DNA from: an uncultured Bryobacteraceae bacterium
GTDB lineage: Bacteria > Acidobacteriota > Terriglobia > Bryobacterales > Bryobacteraceae
DNA: 8,269 bases
NCBI GenBank assembly: GCA_937921835.1
Contig: CAKZVG010000673.1
Location: 1-8,269, forward strand
Reading direction: 5' to 3'
The position numbers and the translations under genes are program-made. The notes under the pieces are model-generated. The model was not told the DNA's origin, searched no databases, and worked only from the letters and a program-made list of their open reading frames with translations. Below, in pieces: positions 5,204-8,269 of the stretch; position 1 is the stretch's first letter; the number at the start of each line of letters is the position of its first letter.

Positions 5204-7705
5204 TCAGCGCCGGATGAGACCCACCACGGCGAGGTCGTAGTTCGTGTACGCGCGATAGGTCCCACGCAGCCACAAGACGGCGGTATTGGCCTTGTCCCAC
5301 TTGGGGAGCATCGGGCGGATGTTGTCGGCGTCCGAATCCCCGGTCAGCGGCGTCCAGCGCCAGCTGCGCCCGCCGTCCGCGGTTCGCCCGGCGAAGATCT
5401 GATAGCGCGGCAGCCGCGCGCCCGTGACGGGATCGGCATTGGTGGAGATGTAAACCGCGTCCGGGTCGTCCGGGTCGAGCGCGATGTTGCCTGTGTAGTC
5501 GTCCTCGCCGGGGTAGAGACGGCTGCCGGCGAAGGCGATCTCGTAGTCCCGCCACTCCTTCCCCGTCCAGCGCGCGTAACGGTAGCGGTGGTCCTCGCCA
5601 CCCTGTTTGGAAGGCAGCCCGGCCGAGTTCTTTTGCACCGAATAGGCCACCCACGGACGCCCCTGCGCATCGGCGTGAATGTCGCTGGTCCAGGCGACGT
5701 TATCCGGGTCCCCGCGGAAAATCCGCGTGCCCTCCTCCGGCTTCCTCAAACCTTCCGCGAGCGGCCGGATCACGCTGCCGTCGGAGCGGTGCAGGTTCCC
5801 CGCGCGATAGAACACATGGTAGACGCTGTTGTCGAAGTCGCGTGGATGCCCTTCGGTGTAGAACATGTGGACGGTGCCAACTCCGTCGGAAGCGTAGCGC
5901 ACATAAGGCCGGTGGCGGAATGCGCCCGGCACGTCGATAAAGACCCCGCCCGGGCGCCAGGTCTCGCCGTCGTCGTCCGAGTAGGCGTAGGACGGCTTGA
6001 AGCTGTTATCGTAGCCCCGGTAGAAGTTGTAGATCCGCCCCTTGCCGCCATTCTCCTTCGAAAGCCGGTGCAGGTTCTGGTAGGTGATGCGCGAGGTCTC
6101 ACTGGGCACGAAGACCTTCTCGTCGCGCCAGGTCGTGGCGTCGCGCGGCCGCTCGGAAATCCGGTAGTAGAAGCGGTTCTGAGTGCCGTGCGCGGCATAG
6201 ACCGCCAGCAGCCGGCCGTCGGAGCGCTCGACGAAGGCGGGCGCGTTGTGATCGTCGTAGGCGCCTCCGGGAGTATTCAGCAGGCCCTGATGCAGGACGG
6301 TGCGCTCGCGGGCGCCGCTGGCCAGATCGTAGCTCACCACCTCAATGTTGCCCCGCCGCGCCGCATCGCGCGCGCCCGCCGCCACCGAGCCGACGATCAG
6401 CCTGCCGCCCGTCACCAACACGCGTTCGTCCTGGAACCAGCACCATCCGCCGTCGTCGTTGAAGACCCTCATCCCGGCCGGCGCCGCCTCGGTTTTGGCG
6501 GGCGGATCTCCCTGCTTGACCCAGGCCACGTTGAAGTGCGCGTGCTTGATGGTCTTGCGCGCCGCGCCCGGCGGCAGGTGGTTGAGGAAGTAGCTGTAGG
6601 ATGCGTGCAGCGTCCCGTCGCGCGCCTGGATCATGCTCGGATAGTGAAACGACCCGGCCCCGGTCTCGCGCGTGTCCAGCTCGAGATGCCGCTTCCACTT
6701 CCAGGACTTGCCTTCATCGTCCGAGAGCGCCACGGCGAGAGAGTGCCGGCCGCGCTCGGTGTCGTTGTAGATCATGGCCCAGTTCCCGTCGCGGAGCGCG
6801 ATGACCTCCATGCCGGCGCCGGGGTTGGGAATGTCGCTGTCCGCGGCCGGCGTCCAGGTCACGCCCTCGTCGCGCGATTCACTGATCAGCACGCGCTTGG
6901 GAGGCGGCCCGTTGTCGCGCATGTAGGCGGCGATGGAGCCGTCCCGCCGCCGCACCAGGCTGGGCTGGATCGATCCCGGCCCCACGATGGGTTCGCTCGA
7001 AGTCCAGGTGCGCCCGCCATCGTCGGTGATGGCGACCAGCGAGAAGGAGTAACCGTCGGAGTAGAGCGGCACCAGGATGCGCCCCGAGGGCAATTCCGTC
7101 GGGTGCGCGCGGGTCATCCAGCCCATGCGCGAGAAGTACTTGTCGGACGCTTTCTGGATCACCTCCTTCGCGTAACGTTCGGCCTGGCTGCCTGGAGCGG
7201 CCAGTTTGAGCCACGGTTCCACCACCTCCCGCACGCGCACCGCGAAATTGCGGGGGACAATCAGGATGTTGTCGCTATGCTCCCAGGCCGGTTCGCCCGG
7301 CCCCTCGAAGCGCGACGAGATGCGGTATTTCATCAGCGCGGTGTGCCACTCGTTGGCGACGATCACCGGCCACAGCAGCCACAGCCGCCGCCGCGAGTCG
7401 ACGAACATGGCCGGGTTGGTGTCCGGAAACCCGGGCGTGTCGGCGAGCGTAAAGCGCCCCGACCAGCGGGTCGCCCCGGGCGCCAGTCTCGCGCCTTCCA
7501 CCTTCACGTCGTCGGCGGTGCGCTCCCCGGAGCCGTGGTACCAGCACACCAGCAGTTCTCCCGAAGGTAGTTCGACGATCGAAGAAGAATGGTTGTGCCA
7601 GTGCTCCAGCGGAAACACGAACCCGGCCCGGTGGAAGGGAACTTCGGCGGCGGCTTGCGCGGCCGCGCCCACGGCGACCAGGCAGAACAAAGCACGGAGA
7701 CGCAT
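5204..7705 (-). CDS. Secreted two-part beta-propeller protein: sialidase-like (BNR_2) plus BNR_4 domain
   Basis: 833 residues from the ATG at 7703-7705. Residues 1-20 (MRLRALFCLVAVGAAAQAAA) are a clear signal peptide with an AxA-type cleavage site, which fixes the start; the upstream extension of the frame is spurious. Residues 21-398 resemble exo-alpha-sialidase/BNR_2 propellers, with Asp boxes DDGGRTW (228-234), RDEGVTW (278-284) and DDEGKSW (329-335). The sialidase RIP arginine motif is missing (the strand reads SSSIVELP), so sialic acid cleavage is unlikely. A short PPAKTEAAPA linker leads to a BNR_4 domain (412-833) starting FNDDGGWCWFQDERV, with DDHNAPAF (484-491), AVYAAHG (501-507) and further Asp boxes DDDGETW (577-583) and ADGGRSW (776-782). 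BNR_4 shares its fold with PL24/PL25 ulvan lyases, so H486 and H506 are candidate active-site residues. Export plus the GH88 gene 20 bases downstream suggest a polysaccharide-cleaving role, by inference. Confidence 0.88.
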   Translation of the reverse strand: MRLRALFCLVAVGAAAQAAAEVPFHRAGFVFPLEHWHNHSSSIVELPSGELLVCWYHGSGERTADDVKVEGARLAPGATRWSGRFTLADTPGFPDTNPAMFVDSRRRLWLLWPVIVANEWHTALMKYRISSRFEGPGEPAWEHSDNILIVPRNFAVRVREVVEPWLKLAAPGSQAERYAKEVIQKASDKYFSRMGWMTRAHPTELPSGRILVPLYSDGYSFSLVAITDDGGRTWTSSEPIVGPGSIQPSLVRRRDGSIAAYMRDNGPPPKRVLISESRDEGVTWTPAADSDIPNPGAGMEVIALRDGNWAMIYNDTERGRHSLAVALSDDEGKSWKWKRHLELDTRETGAGSFHYPSMIQARDGTLHASYSYFLNHLPPGAARKTIKHAHFNVAWVKQGDPPAKTEAAPAGMRVFNDDGGWCWFQDERVLVTGGRLIVGSVAAGARDAARRGNIEVVSYDLASGARERTVLHQGLLNTPGGAYDDHNAPAFVERSDGRLLAVYAAHGTQNRFYYRISERPRDATTWRDEKVFVPSETSRITYQNLHRLSKENGGKGRIYNFYRGYDNSFKPSYAYSDDDGETWRPGGVFIDVPGAFRHRPYVRYASDGVGTVHMFYTEGHPRDFDNSVYHVFYRAGNLHRSDGSVIRPLAEGLRKPEEGTRIFRGDPDNVAWTSDIHADAQGRPWVAYSVQKNSAGLPSKQGGEDHRYRYARWTGKEWRDYEIAFAGSRLYPGEDDYTGNIALDPDDPDAVYISTNADPVTGARLPRYQIFAGRTADGGRSWRWTPLTGDSDADNIRPMLPKWDKANTAVLWLRGTYRAYTNYDLAVVGLIRR

Positions 7706-7713
7706 TTGAAGCG

Positions 7714-7744
7714 AGTATAGTCCATCCGGCGCGGCGTGGAGCAA
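7714..7744 (-). promoter_or_regulatory. Possible promoter of the propeller/GH88/SDR operon, leaderless
   Basis: On the minus strand TATACT (7714-7719) lies 19 bases after TTGCTC (7739-7744). The -10 box ends 8 bases before the ATG at 7705 and no Shine-Dalgarno is seen, so the transcript would start at or within about a base or two of the start codon. The -10 is good and the -35 is weak. The 142-base region 7706-7847 shared with the divergent HAD gene holds no strong inverted repeat or operator that I can recognise. Confidence 0.45.
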
Positions 7745-7811
7745 TTCCCTCCGGGGGCGCGTATGACAGGAAAGCCGGCGGAAAAAACGTGCGCTCGAGA
7801 GTTGCCACCGA

Positions 7812-7841
7812 TTGAAAACCGGACGCCGGGCGCGGTAGTCT
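7812..7841 (+). promoter_or_regulatory. Possible promoter of the HAD gene, leaderless
   Basis: TTGAAA (7812-7817) is followed after 18 bases by TAGTCT (7836-7841), which keeps the key T1, A2 and T6 of the -10 consensus. It ends 6 bases before the TTG start at 7848. An overlapping TATAGC (7841-7846) is a closer match in its first four bases but is too near the start codon. No Shine-Dalgarno is present. Confidence 0.4.
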
Positions 7842-7847
7842 ATAGCT

Positions 7848-8269
7848 TTGAGCGGCAAACTTACGCTGATTTTCGACGTTGACGGCGTCATTATCGATTC
7901 CAATTCCGTCCACACCGAGGCGTGGCGGATTTATTTGAAGCGTTTGGGACGGGAGACGGACGGCCTGCTTCGCCGCATGCACGGCAGGCGCAACGACGAA
8001 CTGGTAAAGGACTTCGTCGGCGGAGAGTTGACTCCGGCCGAAATCTTCCGGCACGGGGCCGAAAAGGAGCGCCTGTACCGTGAGTTGATGGCGCCTCAAC
8101 TCCGGCAACGCCTGGTGCCGGGCGTCGGGCGGTTCCTCGAGCGCTGCCGTCACACGCTCAAGGGAGTCGCCTCGAACGCCGAACCGGCGAACGTCGCCTT
8201 CGTGCTGGACGGAAGCGGCCTGCGGCATCATTTCGCCGCCGTCGTGGACGGCCACCAGGTGAGCCGCCC
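7848..8269 (+). CDS. HAD-superfamily hydrolase, beta-phosphoglucomutase/phosphatase-like (3' truncated by window)
   Basis: 140 complete codons are visible and the frame is still open at the right edge. Motif I is LIFDVDGVIIDS (residues 7-18), with D10 the nucleophile and D12 the acid/base. The helical cap follows (HTEAWRIYLKRLGR, then a charged stretch to about residue 88), then PGVGRFLERC (91-100) and motif II at GVASNAE (S109). Next come GLRHHFAAVVDGHQVSR, the region just before the motif III lysine, which lies beyond the window. This is the layout of subfamily IA HAD enzymes such as beta-phosphoglucomutase and sugar-phosphate phosphatases. The start is TTG at 7848-7850: an in-frame TAG at 7836-7838 rules out anything longer and a later start would damage motif I. 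Cytoplasmic. It is divergent from the propeller operon; a sugar-phosphate substrate would suit the neighbourhood but is not shown. Confidence 0.85.
   Translation, partial: MSGKLTLIFDVDGVIIDSNSVHTEAWRIYLKRLGRETDGLLRRMHGRRNDELVKDFVGGELTPAEIFRHGAEKERLYRELMAPQLRQRLVPGVGRFLERCRHTLKGVASNAEPANVAFVLDGSGLRHHFAAVVDGHQVSR

Noticed and set aside
5184..5654. N-terminal extension of the GH88 gene
   Set aside because: It lies antisense-free but out of frame inside the 3' end of the propeller gene, has no GH88 similarity, and GH88 homology starts at the ATG at 5183.
5588..7570. Long open frame of 660 codons on the plus strand across the propeller gene
   Set aside because: It is antisense to a gene with a signal peptide, Asp boxes and family motifs. 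Its translation is rich in Arg, Ala, Val and Gly without any recognisable domain, as expected from codon bias in GC-rich DNA.
7706..7915. N-terminal extension of the propeller gene to 7915
   Set aside because: The signal peptide begins at the ATG at 7705. The extension has no family similarity and overlaps the promoter region and the start of the divergent HAD gene.

Overview
This is a strongly GC-rich bacterial window with densely packed genes. It carries parts or all of eight protein-coding genes and no RNA genes, CRISPR arrays or insertion sequences that I can see. The mix suggests a soil or plant-litter polysaccharide degrader, most likely an acidobacterium of the Solibacter/Bryobacter kind. 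The clues are a DUF4038/apiosidase-like glycosidase, a secreted BNR/sialidase-like protein, a GH88 unsaturated uronyl hydrolase, and an elongation factor P with a GQGKMGG loop that I remember from Acidobacteria-type proteins. Planctomycetes or Verrucomicrobia remain possible. The assignment is inference from gene content only.

Layout. At the left edge (1-890, +) is the 3' end of a DUF4038-type glycoside hydrolase with a C-terminal collagen-binding-like beta domain. It converges, with only 25 bases between stops, on a leftward run of six genes spanning 7705 down to 916. In transcription order these are: a two-part secreted beta-propeller protein (5204-7705), a GH88 unsaturated uronyl hydrolase (3810-5183), an NAD-dependent epimerase/dehydratase-like SDR (2892-3782), a pentapeptide-repeat protein (2409-2816), elongation factor P (1786-2352) and a two-domain VOC/glyoxalase-like protein (916-1713). 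A 142-base divergent intergenic region then separates the propeller gene from the 5' part of a HAD-family phosphatase/phosphoglucomutase gene (7848 to the right edge, +).

How they may work together. The first three leftward genes are spaced 20 and 27 bases apart and look like one operon. The exported propeller protein has a C-terminal BNR_4 domain, a fold shared with ulvan lyases, and could cut a uronic-acid-containing polysaccharide. The cytoplasmic GH88 enzyme would then remove the unsaturated uronyl end. The last three leftward genes look like separately promoted genes in the same direction; EF-P has a perfect TATAAT box and its own Shine-Dalgarno.

The most interesting signals are the propeller fusion paired with GH88, the variant EF-P loop, and a consistent split in translation signals. 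Genes with a clear Shine-Dalgarno (VOC, EF-P, SDR) contrast with genes that lack one but have a TAnnnT -10-like box 6 to 8 bases before the start codon (propeller, pentapeptide, HAD), which suggests leaderless mRNAs.
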